Origin: Prevotella sp.
Lineage (GTDB): Bacteria > Bacteroidota > Bacteroidia > Bacteroidales > Bacteroidaceae
DNA: 25,636 bases
NCBI GenBank assembly: GCA_024681875.1
Contig: JAILAA010000026.1
Coordinates: 1 to 25,636 of the forward strand
Direction of reading: 5' to 3'
The notes under the pieces: generated by a model
What the model was told of the DNA's origin: nothing
What the model saw: the letters and a program-made list of their open reading frames with translations, nothing else
Databases searched by the model: none
Part shown: in pieces, positions 7,517-17,744 of the stretch
How positions within the stretch are numbered: position 1 is the stretch's first letter
Layout: each line of letters begins with the position of its first letter
Made by a program: the position numbers and the translations under genes

Positions 7517-9122
7517 TCTCTTTTTTCTTTCCCCGCCAGATGAAGACATCATCCTTGGACAACGGACGCACGTAATCATACCATGCGAAGCCCTGCAGCT
7601 GGCGTTTGTTGGGTGGTATCTGCGACATGGGATACATCGTGCCGTCGGACTTCGGCGCCCATATACGGCTCATTTGACCAACGCTGTCCATGAAGATGCG
7701 CAGCTCACTGGTTTCCATGTAAACCAGTCCGACATAGCTGCTGTCGGCCTTGTCTTCAGGATAGTAGACGGTAATGACATTGTCCTTGGCCTGCGCCTCA
7801 TGGATGTGTCCGTCGGTAAAGAAGGCAAACATCTCCTTTGACGAGACCTGGTTATAGCATTTCTCCACGGGCAACTGCTCGATGGAGAAGGCATTGTCGA
7901 TGACATGGGCATGGTCGATGAGCGAATCACGCATAAAGACTTCTATTACGTCGCCTACCAACTGCTGGTTGTTGTTCCACGTGATGGGATCGTGATAAAG
8001 GGTCATGCATGAGTCTAAGGAGGAATAGACCAAAGAGTCACACACGGCTTGTAAATCAATACGGTACGCGCGTACCTTATTATACGCGTGTAACACGCGA
8101 TAGACAGAGTCGGTGTTGAGGTTATAGGAGAAGACCTTGAGAGTGTCGGCGTGCATGAAGAGTGAGTCGCGCTGCGAGTAGTCGATGGCCAGCGCCCTGT
8201 CAGTACATACAGCATAGCCGGTGCTGTCCTCGTAATGGCCATAATCACACATGAGGATGCTCTTGTTCACAGTGTCGTTGAAGACGACATTGTTGAAGGC
8301 TTCGCTGACACCCGTCTTTCCGTTGTGCCAGACGCTGTCGCCAATTAGCGTGCGGCCCTGGTTTCTCAGCACTGAGCGGTCGAGCAGCTCCGACTCCTCG
8401 GTGACTGTGCTATAGAAGCCACGCTCGGAGTAGATATGGCTCCTTCCCGACACGATGTCTGAGGGTCCTACGATATGGGCGAGCTTCGTCTGCGTGTTGT
8501 AGTAAAGCGAGTCGGTGGTGAGGTGGAACTGGCGGTCAACCATGTCGACGTCATAGTAGAAGATAGACATCTTTGTGTCGGTATGGTATTCTCCCCAGTC
8601 ACTCGTCAGCGTAGTGCCGTTGTCTACAAGGCGGCCTCCATTCTGGAAATAGCCCTGATTCCAGATGCGGTCATAATACAGCTCATCAGTATAGAGCGTT
8701 GTCTTGCGGTGCTTGAGCACGACATTATCACGGGCTTCCATCATCTGCTGGTTTCCGTCGTAATAGCCCTGGTCGCTGGTCAGCGACAAAGTGTCACCCT
8801 GCACCATACGGACATTCCCGAAGGCCTCGAAGGAGTTGCTCGACTCAAAGAAATTAGCGCTGTCGCAATAGAGACGGGCGCCGTCGTGCTCGAACTGCAC
8901 ATTGCCTGTAAGCACTTGTGCGTCGTTGTTGCGCCACCGGTCATAGCGCAGCTCGTCAGCATGGATGAGATAGACACGCTTCGGCTCGTTCTGACGCGGC
9001 GGGGCGGCTGCGGGTCGAGACAATGACGCGGCATATGAAAACAGCACACAAAGCACACACAGAAGCACCGTGGCGATGCTTCTGCTATTATCTTTCTTAT
9101 TATGTAGCTTCCTGTCCTTCAA
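7509..9122 (-). CDS. OstA-like (LptA/LptD N-domain type) protein for LPS transport
   Basis: This 537-residue protein has an N-terminal hydrophobic segment (about 16-34, signal peptide or anchor). A long run of OstA/LptA-like beta-jellyroll repeats follows, with phrases such as ADELRYDRW, LTGNVQFEHDGARLYCDSANFF, FGNVRMVQGDTL and TDELYYDR. This is the pattern of Bacteroidetes OstA-like proteins, thought to help move lipopolysaccharide across the periplasm; the role is inferred from the family. The start appears to be TTG at 9122. An in-frame stop lies seven codons upstream, no ATG precedes the signal, and the only later alternatives (GTG) would cut into the hydrophobic segment. It follows surA by 31 nt and overlaps the small membrane-protein gene by 8 nt. 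Confidence 0.88.
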   Translation of the reverse strand: MKDRKLHNKKDNSRSIATVLLCVLCVLFSYAASLSRPAAAPPRQNEPKRVYLIHADELRYDRWRNNDAQVLTGNVQFEHDGARLYCDSANFFESSNSFEAFGNVRMVQGDTLSLTSDQGYYDGNQQMMEARDNVVLKHRKTTLYTDELYYDRIWNQGYFQNGGRLVDNGTTLTSDWGEYHTDTKMSIFYYDVDMVDRQFHLTTDSLYYNTQTKLAHIVGPSDIVSGRSHIYSERGFYSTVTEESELLDRSVLRNQGRTLIGDSVWHNGKTGVSEAFNNVVFNDTVNKSILMCDYGHYEDSTGYAVCTDRALAIDYSQRDSLFMHADTLKVFSYNLNTDSVYRVLHAYNKVRAYRIDLQAVCDSLVYSSLDSCMTLYHDPITWNNNQQLVGDVIEVFMRDSLIDHAHVIDNAFSIEQLPVEKCYNQVSSKEMFAFFTDGHIHEAQAKDNVITVYYPEDKADSSYVGLVYMETSELRIFMDSVGQMSRIWAPKSDGTMYPMSQIPPNKRQLQGFAWYDYVRPLSKDDVFIWRGKKKENE

Positions 9123-9153
9123 ACTCTCAGCTCTATGTTCTCAAATCAAGAAC

Positions 9154-10602
9154 CTACCTGATCCAGCCTTCATACTCAAATTTGCAGTCATGGTACTGGT
9201 CGTTCAGGCGCACGTAGGTACTTTTTATCTTGTCCACCACCCATTTGTGCAGAAATTCGGTGCGGCGCTTATCCATCACCACGTCTTTCAAGACCTGGAA
9301 GTCATCGGTGACGGTGGCACGATGGCCGGGAATCCTGTTTTTCAGCTTCACTACAGCGCAGACGGTCTTTCCGCGTGAATTGATCATTTGGAACGGTGCC
9401 GACAGCTCGTCCACTTGCAAGGTGTCTATGGCACGTGCCACCTCAGTAGGCAGGTCTTTCATCTGGAAACGTGAAGACTTCAGCTGACCATACTCGTTGT
9501 GATTAGCCATGATGCCACGATTATTGCGTGTATCCTTATCGTCGGAGAAAAACGCCACGGCATCCTCGAAAGTCCACTTCTCCGTCATCTGGTCACGCAG
9601 TGGCAGAGGCGGCAAGCCTGCCCTGACATTGGCGGCAATGGTGTCGAGGCTGGCCAGTGCAGCGGTGACGGCAGAGTCGCTAACCACAGGTTTGCGCAGG
9701 ATGTGGCGCACCTTGATCTTATCGCCGCGCTTGTCGATGAGCTGGATGATGTGGAAGCCAAACTCTGACTCCACAATCTTCGAGACTTTCTTAGGATCGG
9801 TAAGGTTGAACGCCACGGTGGCGAAGGCCGGGTCGAATGTAGTGCGGCCTTCGTAGTCCAATTCACCGCCCAAACGGGCCGAACCTGGGTCTTCGGAATA
9901 AAGACGGGCCAGCGTGGAGAATGACGTCTCGCCGCTGTTGATGCGGTCAGTATAGCTTCGGAGCTCATCCTTTACACGATTGATCTCCTCAGCAGAGATG
10001 CGGGGTGTGAGTGTGATGATCTGCACCTCCACCTCTGTCGGCACAAAGGGGATGCTGTCCTCGGGCATATCCTTGAAATAGCGGCGCACCTCAGCGGGTG
10101 TAACGGTGAGGTCCTCCACAAGCTTCTGCTTCATGCGCTGTATGAGCATCTGGTCGCGCAGGTCATCGTGCATCGACTGACGAATCTGGCTGAGGCTCTG
10201 GCGGCGGTATTCCTCCAGTTTCTCTCTCGAACCAACCTGCTGCACCATGTACTCGATGCGTTCCTCTATCTCGGAGGCGATGTCGTTCTCGGTGACATTC
10301 TTGTCGATACTGTCAATGGCAGCCTGGTGCAAGAACAGCTTCTGCACGGCCAATTGTTCGGGAATAGAGCAGTCGGGATCGCCGCTCCAGCGCACGCCTT
10401 CCATGGCAGCCTGTATGCGTGTCACCTCAATGTCGCTCTTCAGTATCGGCTCGTCGCCGATGACCCAAACGACCTCGTCGACGATGCTGGACAGCGAGTC
10501 ATCGGGATTGGCTTTGGGGCTCATGGGACTCATAGGACCCATAGGCCTCATGGAACAAAGCAGCCCTACGAAAAGTGCAGCAAATAAAAGAGATTTCTTC
10601 AT
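9154..10602 (-). CDS. surA: SurA-like periplasmic chaperone/peptidyl-prolyl isomerase
   Basis: This 482-residue protein helps fold outer-membrane proteins in the periplasm. It has a short signal segment (1-17), then a repetitive M-x-P stretch (18-30) encoded by a minisatellite. An N-terminal chaperone region follows (about 38-180). A clear parvulin domain spans about 190-292, including FSTLARLYSEDPGSARLGGEL and ESEFGFHIIQL. A second, more divergent parvulin-like domain spans about 296-405 and begins IKVRHIL. The start overlaps the preceding PPIase stop by one base (TGATG), so translation is probably coupled. With the OstA-like gene downstream, the context is outer-membrane assembly. Confidence 0.92.
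   Translation of the reverse strand: MKKSLLFAALFVGLLCSMRPMGPMSPMSPKANPDDSLSSIVDEVVWVIGDEPILKSDIEVTRIQAAMEGVRWSGDPDCSIPEQLAVQKLFLHQAAIDSIDKNVTENDIASEIEERIEYMVQQVGSREKLEEYRRQSLSQIRQSMHDDLRDQMLIQRMKQKLVEDLTVTPAEVRRYFKDMPEDSIPFVPTEVEVQIITLTPRISAEEINRVKDELRSYTDRINSGETSFSTLARLYSEDPGSARLGGELDYEGRTTFDPAFATVAFNLTDPKKVSKIVESEFGFHIIQLIDKRGDKIKVRHILRKPVVSDSAVTAALASLDTIAANVRAGLPPLPLRDQMTEKWTFEDAVAFFSDDKDTRNNRGIMANHNEYGQLKSSRFQMKDLPTEVARAIDTLQVDELSAPFQMINSRGKTVCAVVKLKNRIPGHRATVTDDFQVLKDVVMDKRRTEFLHKWVVDKIKSTYVRLNDQYHDCKFEYEGWIR
10516..10551 (+). repeat. 9-bp minisatellite in the surA signal region
   Basis: Four tandem 9-bp units on the plus strand: GGGGCTCAT, GGGACTCAT, AGGACCCAT, AGGCCTCAT. On the coding strand they give Met-x-Pro tripeptides just after the hydrophobic core of the signal peptide. 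The unit is a multiple of three, so the frame is preserved. It is the same consensus as the mutL linker array at 6021-6092. Confidence 0.8.
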
Positions 10603-12023
10603 CAGTGGTTGTTTACGGTCTTAAGTACGTCCTGATTGACCTGGAATGAGTAGCGGCGACGCAGGTCTGCCACCCAATCTTTCTCCAAAGCCTCCTGATA
10701 GTCGGCCACGACGAGGCCGCGCACATCGGTATAGTCTTCAGGGCCTTTCTTCAGCATCTTGCCGTAGTGGGCATCAATGGGATAGTCTTTAAGAGGAGTG
10801 ACGACAGTGTCTTTCTTGAAGACCGTCTTGTCAATATAGGCGTTGTCGCCCTTTTTGAAGATACCTTTCTCCACACGAATGCGAATGACGCTGTCGCCGT
10901 TGAATGTGGTGCGCAAGGCTTCTGCCCACTGGTCAAAGGGAAGTTTTTTCACGCAGTTTTTCACATTCTTCACATCGGCCTTTGTCTTCACATGATAAGC
11001 CATACCCTTGAAACGAGGCTCGTCCCAGGCATAGTTTGCCTTGTGTTTGTTGAAGTAGTTTTTCAGTCCCTCCTCATCCTTGGCGGCCTTTTCCCACACC
11101 AAGTCATTGCTGATTTCATAGAGCAGCAGACCGTCATGGTACTCCTGGATGAGATAGCGCAGCTCACTGTCGTTCTGTGAAAGCTCAAGGGCCTTCTGCT
11201 CCATATACTGCTGCTGTGTGATGCCGCTCTCTTTCACCAGTTCATCCACCTTCTGCTGCGCTATCTGCTCGCGCATGTTCCTCTGCTCCATGAAGCGGAG
11301 AATGGCATCATGATGCTCTTCAAAGGGCTCCAGCATCTTGCGTTCTTTCATTAAGATGACGTGGTAGCCGAAAGACGACTTCACCACGGGAGAGAGCTCG
11401 CCGGGCTGAAGAGCGAAGGCGGCATCCTCGTATTCCTTCACCAACTGGCCGTGCTGAATAAAGGGGAGCTCGCCTCCTTGGCGTGCAGAGCCAGGATCCT
11501 GCGACACACTTTTTGCCAGCTCGGCAAAGTCGGCACCAGCCTTCAATGCAGCATAGACAGAGTCGGCACGTACCTTGGCTGCGTCCCATTCTGTCTGAGG
11601 AGCCTGCTGACCGGCCTTGATAAGGATATGGGCGGTCTTGATCAATCCGTCAGGACCGATGTGCTCCACCGTCTGGTCGTAGATTTTGTGCGCCTCAGCC
11701 TCCATGTCCTCGTCAGTGACGAGCATCGGCATCACCTGCTGGTCACGATACTGGGCAAACTCTTGCTGATAGGATGACAAGGTGTCGTAGCGGGCGTCAA
11801 GGGCAGCAAACACCTTCAGCTTATAGTTGATGAAAAGGTCTACATACTCTTCAACGCTCTTCTTGTCTATAACGCCTTCAGAGTTATTCTTGTTGAAGGA
11901 ATATTCGAACTCCGAGCGGGGCACCGGCTGACCGTTGACTGTCATGATGACAGGGTCGTCCTGCGCAGCCACGCTGCTAAAGAAAAAAGAAAGAAGAATA
12001 AACAACAAACTTATCGGTTTCAT
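10602..12023 (-). CDS. Periplasmic parvulin-type peptidyl-prolyl isomerase (PpiC/PrsA-like)
   Basis: This 473-residue protein has a signal peptide ending at VAA (about residue 20). An N-terminal SurA-like chaperone domain follows (about 22-125). One well-preserved parvulin domain (about 128-232) contains KTAHILIKA, FAELAKSVSQDPGSARQGGELPF (by parts) and SSFGYHVILMKERK. The C-terminal half (about 235-473) is divergent and may be a second, degenerate isomerase domain. It lies directly upstream of surA with a one-base overlap, so the two chaperones are probably made together. The gap upstream to guaB holds the 21-bp repeats at 12071-12133. I saw no convincing TAnnTTTG promoter of its own. Confidence 0.9.
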   Translation of the reverse strand: MKPISLLFILLSFFFSSVAAQDDPVIMTVNGQPVPRSEFEYSFNKNNSEGVIDKKSVEEYVDLFINYKLKVFAALDARYDTLSSYQQEFAQYRDQQVMPMLVTDEDMEAEAHKIYDQTVEHIGPDGLIKTAHILIKAGQQAPQTEWDAAKVRADSVYAALKAGADFAELAKSVSQDPGSARQGGELPFIQHGQLVKEYEDAAFALQPGELSPVVKSSFGYHVILMKERKMLEPFEEHHDAILRFMEQRNMREQIAQQKVDELVKESGITQQQYMEQKALELSQNDSELRYLIQEYHDGLLLYEISNDLVWEKAAKDEEGLKNYFNKHKANYAWDEPRFKGMAYHVKTKADVKNVKNCVKKLPFDQWAEALRTTFNGDSVIRIRVEKGIFKKGDNAYIDKTVFKKDTVVTPLKDYPIDAHYGKMLKKGPEDYTDVRGLVVADYQEALEKDWVADLRRRYSFQVNQDVLKTVNNH

Positions 12024-12070
12024 ATTAACTGATCTGTTATATTTTTTGTTTTACTGATTTTTATATTTCT

Positions 12071-12133
12071 CGACGTGGTCTATATAAATTGCGACGTGAT
12101 TTATATAAACCACGTCGTGGTCTACACATTTGG
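12071..12133 (+). repeat. 21-bp tandem repeats containing a 19-bp inverted repeat
   Basis: Three consecutive 21-base units start at 12071, 12092 and 12113. Each opens CG(A/T)CGTG and continues with a TATATAAA-like or TACACATT core. Overlaid on this, 12071-12089 and 12099-12117 are near-perfect inverted repeats: 19 bp with one mismatch, around a 9-nt loop. It sits between guaB and the PPIase gene. There is no U-tract on either side, so it is not a standard terminator. Confidence 0.85.
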
Positions 12134-12166
12134 CTACACGTTTTTACTTTCTACTCTCTTCCACTC

Positions 12167-13760
<1,594 letters not shown>

Positions 13761-13765
13761 GCAGA

Positions 13766-14584
13766 TTAGTAGGTATGCACAGACGCGCCGCCCTGTGCAC
13801 TCGGCAGATAGTTAATGCCCCACCAGCACATCTGCAGCAAGAGAAAGCAAACGAGCAGCAGGATGAGGGCGCTCTTCTCGCTATGGCGGGGATAGAGACG
13901 GTAGTGCAGATAGGACAGGTAGCCAAGCCACGTGGCTGCGGCCCAGGTTTCCTTCGGATCCCACGACCAGTAATGACCCCACGCCTCTTTTGCCCATAGC
14001 GCTCCAAAGAGCATTCCAATGGTCATGAAGGCCAACCCGACATAGACAAGATTGTCGATTTTTGAGGTGGGAGGTGAGAGATGGGAGGTGGGAGGTGAGA
14101 GGTGGGAGGTGGGAGGTGAGTGGTGGGCGATGAGTGTAAACAGTGCCATGAGCGTCGCCACGCCGAACACGGCGTATGCAAACATATAAACAATGACATG
14201 CGGAGCAAACCAGGGACTCTGCAGGGCGGGCATCAGCGTCTTGGAGTGTATCTCGGGCTTGAAGAGATTCACACAGATAAACACCAGTGCCAGCAGGGTA
14301 GAAAACGACAGTATCCACTTGTATTTCCACCTGCAGTAGACGATAATGCCAGCCAACGGCAGGAGGAACGAGTACCACAGACGCGTCTCGCCCTGTGTGC
14401 GCAGCGGTGGCCGCTCCAAAGACACCCACATCATCAGGATGAAGACAAAAAATACAGCCAGCCCAAGTGACGTGGCAGCGACAGCCAGCCTCGTACGGCT
14501 TTTCCATGCGGCTACATCTCCCACCATCCACAGGAGAACAGCCACTATGGCGAAATATATAAATTCGTCCCAAGTTATCATCAT
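13766..14584 (-). CDS. ccsA: Cytochrome c biogenesis protein CcsA (haem-handling subunit, System II)
   Basis: This 272-residue integral membrane protein presents haem for attachment to apocytochrome c on the outer face of the inner membrane. It shows about seven or eight hydrophobic helices. The diagnostic WWD motif (WGHYWSWDPKET, about 202-213) is present, as are candidate haem-ligand histidines near 129 and 234. Residues 155-175 are three copies of SPPTSHL-like sequence, encoded by a 7-bp minisatellite. They fall in a loop just before the WWD region, where I would not expect such an insert. The ATG at 14584 is directly adjacent to the ResB stop; a second ATG is the next codon. It works with the ResB-like protein upstream. 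Confidence 0.93.
   Translation of the reverse strand: MMITWDEFIYFAIVAVLLWMVGDVAAWKSRTRLAVAATSLGLAVFFVFILMMWVSLERPPLRTQGETRLWYSFLLPLAGIIVYCRWKYKWILSFSTLLALVFICVNLFKPEIHSKTLMPALQSPWFAPHVIVYMFAYAVFGVATLMALFTLIAHHSPPTSHLSPPTSHLSPPTSKIDNLVYVGLAFMTIGMLFGALWAKEAWGHYWSWDPKETWAAATWLGYLSYLHYRLYPRHSEKSALILLLVCFLLLQMCWWGINYLPSAQGGASVHTY
14064..14133 (+). repeat. Heptad tandem repeat inside ccsA
   Basis: Ten consecutive 7-bp units run from 14064, alternating GAGGTGG and GAGGTGA with variants GAGATGG, GTGGTGG and GCGATGA at the high-coordinate side. Three units make 21 bp, so the coding strand reads as a seven-residue repeat (SPPTSHL). Gain or loss of a single unit would shift the ccsA frame. It is the same family as the array in the mutL leader. 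Confidence 0.9.
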
Positions 14585-15487
14585 CTACGATTCCTTTCCC
14601 TTCCTGCTGCCAAACACGAACATGCAGCCAGCACCAGCCAGCATCATATAGATGCCTGCATAGACCAACGGCAACCACGGGTCGCTCACCAGCTCGAAGA
14701 CAGAGTAGTTGCTCAAGGCTCCTAACTGTGTATCGTAGCCGTACTGATAGATTTTCCAGCCGTCGGCCTCAGCAGGGGCGTTTACGTCGATAGTGGTGCT
14801 ATACTGGCTTTTTGTTTTCCTACTATATATCAGCACGTCCGAGGCAAACCGCTTGGGCGAACCATCGTCGTAGGTCTCCATGACAAACTGTTTCAACTCA
14901 ATGGTCAGGGGCAATACGTGAACCATGCCCTGGGCGTCTATTGCACGCCATTCAGGCACACCCTTCACAGCAATAAGCTTCAGCCGCTGCATGTCGGCAT
15001 TGCCCAGCGTGGCGGTGGTCATCGCAACAAACAGTCCGAGATGCAGAAGAAGTGAAAAGTGAAAAGCAGAAAGCGAAAAACGGGCTGTCGCCCATGACCA
15101 GAGCTGCCTGAAGATGACCTGCCCAAGGATGACGGCTATATAGACATAGGCCAGAACGAAGGGCCAGAACGCCAGCATGTTGGAAAACCACATACCGTCA
15201 TTCGTCTGCCTCGTGAGTCCCATTACTACTGTGAGCAACACGGCAAGGACCAGTGCAGGTACCGCAGCCCTGAAAGTGCCCAAAAACCGGAAAACATACA
15301 TTCTCTTCCTCAACAGGAAGATGACGGCAACAATTCCCAGAAAGCCTGCCAGCACGATGCCGTTGACAGGCCATCGGAAAGCATTCCAGTCAACCGGTCC
15401 AATGATAAGCTGCAGCAACAGACCGACCACGATGAGACCGCCTGCCAAGAGACAACCCTCCATTATGGTCCACGGCTTGTTCCACAT
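14585..15487 (-). CDS. resB: ResB-like cytochrome c biogenesis protein
   Basis: ResB partners CcsA in System II cytochrome c maturation, holding the apocytochrome for haem attachment. The 300-residue form is short, as in Bacteroidetes, compared with more than 400 in many other bacteria. Hydrophobic helices lie near residues 10-30, 42-60, 73-91 and 106-125. A periplasmic segment (about 150-265) includes WKIYQYGYD, and a last helix lies near 270-292. I chose the ATG at 15487 over a TTG three codons upstream, because an in-frame stop lies just before that TTG and the TTG has no support. It abuts ccsA directly and follows recQ by 64 nt. No c-type cytochrome gene is in view. Confidence 0.88.
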   Translation of the reverse strand: MWNKPWTIMEGCLLAGGLIVVGLLLQLIIGPVDWNAFRWPVNGIVLAGFLGIVAVIFLLRKRMYVFRFLGTFRAAVPALVLAVLLTVVMGLTRQTNDGMWFSNMLAFWPFVLAYVYIAVILGQVIFRQLWSWATARFSLSAFHFSLLLHLGLFVAMTTATLGNADMQRLKLIAVKGVPEWRAIDAQGMVHVLPLTIELKQFVMETYDDGSPKRFASDVLIYSRKTKSQYSTTIDVNAPAEADGWKIYQYGYDTQLGALSNYSVFELVSDPWLPLVYAGIYMMLAGAGCMFVFGSRKGKES

Positions 15488-15551
15488 CTTACTCAATACG
15501 GTGAAAAGACACCATCACATGGGCATTCCGACAGTTTGCTCTTACAAAAGC

Positions 15552-17732
15552 TCAGTTGGCCATGTCGCTGATGAACTTGATGCGTACCAGACGGATTTCA
15601 TTCTCAGAGAAATCCCGTCCGAACTCCCTATAGGCAGCCTCCAGGTCATCCTTCTCCTGTCCGGCCAGGAAGTCGCAGATGTCGGCCACATCGTCGCGAT
15701 CCATGATGTCATAAACGAAGTAGTCGATATTGATTTTGTTGCCACTGTAGAGGACGATTCCCTCCAATTCGTCAAGGAGCTCCTCGAAGTCGATACCTAG
15801 GGCATTGGCAATGTCATCGAGGGCTATGCGGCGGTCAATGTTCTGCAAGATCTTCAGCTTGCGCATAGAGTCCTTGGCCTTAGTACGCACGCGCAGGTCG
15901 CTCTGCCGCTCTATCTCGTTCTCGTCGCAATAGCGCTTGATGAGGCTGACGAACTCCTTGGCGTAGGGTTGGCGTGTCTTGCCGTCGCCCACACCCTGTA
16001 TGTTCTTCAGTTCCTCAAGGGTGACAGGATAATAGGTAGCCATCTGCTCGATGCTGACATCTTGGAAGATGACATATGGCGGACGCTCGAGCTTGCGTGA
16101 CCACTTCTTGCGCAAGTCGTGAAGCATGGCCGACAATGTAGGGTCAAGGGCCGAGGTTCCGCCTTCGCCCATAGCATCGTCGTCCTCGCTGAACTCATGG
16201 TCCTCTACGACCATGAACGAGTGCGGCTGCCTGATGAATTTCTTGCCGGCGGCGGTCACCTTCAGCAATCCATAATTCTCCACCTCCTTCTCCAGATAAC
16301 CCATAATGAGAGCCTGGCGGATGATGGGATTCCAGATTTTCGGATTATCGTCCTCGCCGCTGCCAAATTCCTCTAACTCGTTATGCTTGTGCGCCACTAT
16401 CTCGTCGGTGTCGCGGCCTGTGATGAAGTCGATAACGTAGTCGGAACGGAAATTCTCCTTGATGGCAAGGATGGCCTTCAAGGCTATGACCAGCTGGTCC
16501 TTTGCCTCAATCCTTTTGCCCGGGTGCAGACAATTGTCACAATTGCGACAGTTGTCCTCTTTATACTCCTCGCCGAAATAGTGCAGCAGCATCTTACGGC
16601 GGCAGACGCTTGTCTCTGCGTAGGCGGCAGTCTCTTGCAGCAGCTGGCGCCCTATGTCTTGCTCAGCTACGGGTTTCCCCTCCATGAACTTCTCCAGCTT
16701 TTGCAAGTCCTTATAGCTGTAGAAGGCGATGCAGAGGCCCTCGCCGCCGTCACGTCCAGCCCTTCCAGTCTCCTGATAATAGCCTTCTAGCGATTTGGGT
16801 ATGTCGTAGTGGATAACGAAGCGCACGTCGGGCTTGTCGATGCCCATGCCAAAGGCGATGGTAGCCACGATAACGTCAATACGCTCCATCAGGAAGTCAT
16901 CCTGCGTCTGTGTGCGTGTTCCGGTATCGAGTCCTGCGTGATAGCACTGCGCCTTGATGTCATTGGCGCGCAGCACCTCAGCCAAGTCTTCCACTTTCTT
17001 CCTAGACAAACAGTAGATGATACCACTCTTCCCCGGATGCTGCTTAATGAATCTGACTATGTCCTTGTCAATTTCCTTCGTCTTCGGCCTCACTTCATAA
17101 TAGAGGTTTGGGCGGTTGAACGACGACTTGAACTCTTTAGCGTCGAGAATACCAAGACTCTTCTTGATGTCGGTACGCACTTTGTCGGTGGCCGTAGCCG
17201 TAAGCGCTATGACCGGTGCCTGCCCTATCTCGTTGATGATAGGCCTGATGCGGCGATACTCCGGGCGGAAGTCATGGCCCCACTCAGAAATGCAATGTGC
17301 CTCGTCGATGGCGTAGAACGAAATCTTCACCGTGCGCAAGAACTCAACATTGTCCTCCTTGGTCAGTGACTCCGGTGCCACATAGAGCAGTTTCGTACGC
17401 CCCTCACGCACGTCATCCTTCACCTGGTCGATGGCCGTTTTGTTAAGCGATGAGTTCAGGAAGTGGGCGGTGCCTTCATGCTCGCTCAAATTGGCAATAA
17501 AGTCCACCTGGTTCTTCATCAACGCAATAAGCGGCGAGATGACGATGGCCACGCCGTCCATGAGCAGCGACGGCAGCTGATAGCACAGCGACTTGCCACC
17601 GCCCGTAGGCATCAACACAAAGGTGTCGTTACCTTCGAGGACGTTGCGGATGATGGCTTCCTGGTCGCCCTTGAAGGTGTCGAAGCCAAAATACTTCTTC
17701 AGCGCTTTGGTCAGGTTAGTATTCTTAGTCAT
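15552..17732 (-). CDS. recQ: ATP-dependent DNA helicase RecQ
   Basis: This is a 3'-5' superfamily 2 helicase acting in recombination and fork repair. The 726-residue protein has Walker A TGGGKSLCYQLP (about 43-54), the DEAH box AIDEAHCISEWGHDFRPEYR (141-160) with the RecQ aromatic-rich loop, and the QxxGRAGRDG motif VI. The zinc-binding RQC cysteines follow (CRRKMLLHYFG, then CRNCDNC, about 378-405). An HRDC domain lies at about 530-605 (IQGVGDGKTRQPY). About 110 extra C-terminal residues with helix-turn-helix-like segments make it longer than E. coli RecQ, as I recall is usual in Bacteroidetes. It starts 12 nt after clpX, suggesting co-transcription. Confidence 0.97.
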   Translation of the reverse strand: MTKNTNLTKALKKYFGFDTFKGDQEAIIRNVLEGNDTFVLMPTGGGKSLCYQLPSLLMDGVAIVISPLIALMKNQVDFIANLSEHEGTAHFLNSSLNKTAIDQVKDDVREGRTKLLYVAPESLTKEDNVEFLRTVKISFYAIDEAHCISEWGHDFRPEYRRIRPIINEIGQAPVIALTATATDKVRTDIKKSLGILDAKEFKSSFNRPNLYYEVRPKTKEIDKDIVRFIKQHPGKSGIIYCLSRKKVEDLAEVLRANDIKAQCYHAGLDTGTRTQTQDDFLMERIDVIVATIAFGMGIDKPDVRFVIHYDIPKSLEGYYQETGRAGRDGGEGLCIAFYSYKDLQKLEKFMEGKPVAEQDIGRQLLQETAAYAETSVCRRKMLLHYFGEEYKEDNCRNCDNCLHPGKRIEAKDQLVIALKAILAIKENFRSDYVIDFITGRDTDEIVAHKHNELEEFGSGEDDNPKIWNPIIRQALIMGYLEKEVENYGLLKVTAAGKKFIRQPHSFMVVEDHEFSEDDDAMGEGGTSALDPTLSAMLHDLRKKWSRKLERPPYVIFQDVSIEQMATYYPVTLEELKNIQGVGDGKTRQPYAKEFVSLIKRYCDENEIERQSDLRVRTKAKDSMRKLKILQNIDRRIALDDIANALGIDFEELLDELEGIVLYSGNKINIDYFVYDIMDRDDVADICDFLAGQEKDDLEAAYREFGRDFSENEIRLVRIKFISDMAN

Positions 17733-17744
17733 AGGCTCAGGTAA

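Noticed and set aside
7517..7579. Longer start for the small membrane protein
   Set aside because: The extra 21 codons overlap the OstA-like gene deeply and add nothing family-like; the ATG at 7516 gives the usual coupled overlap.
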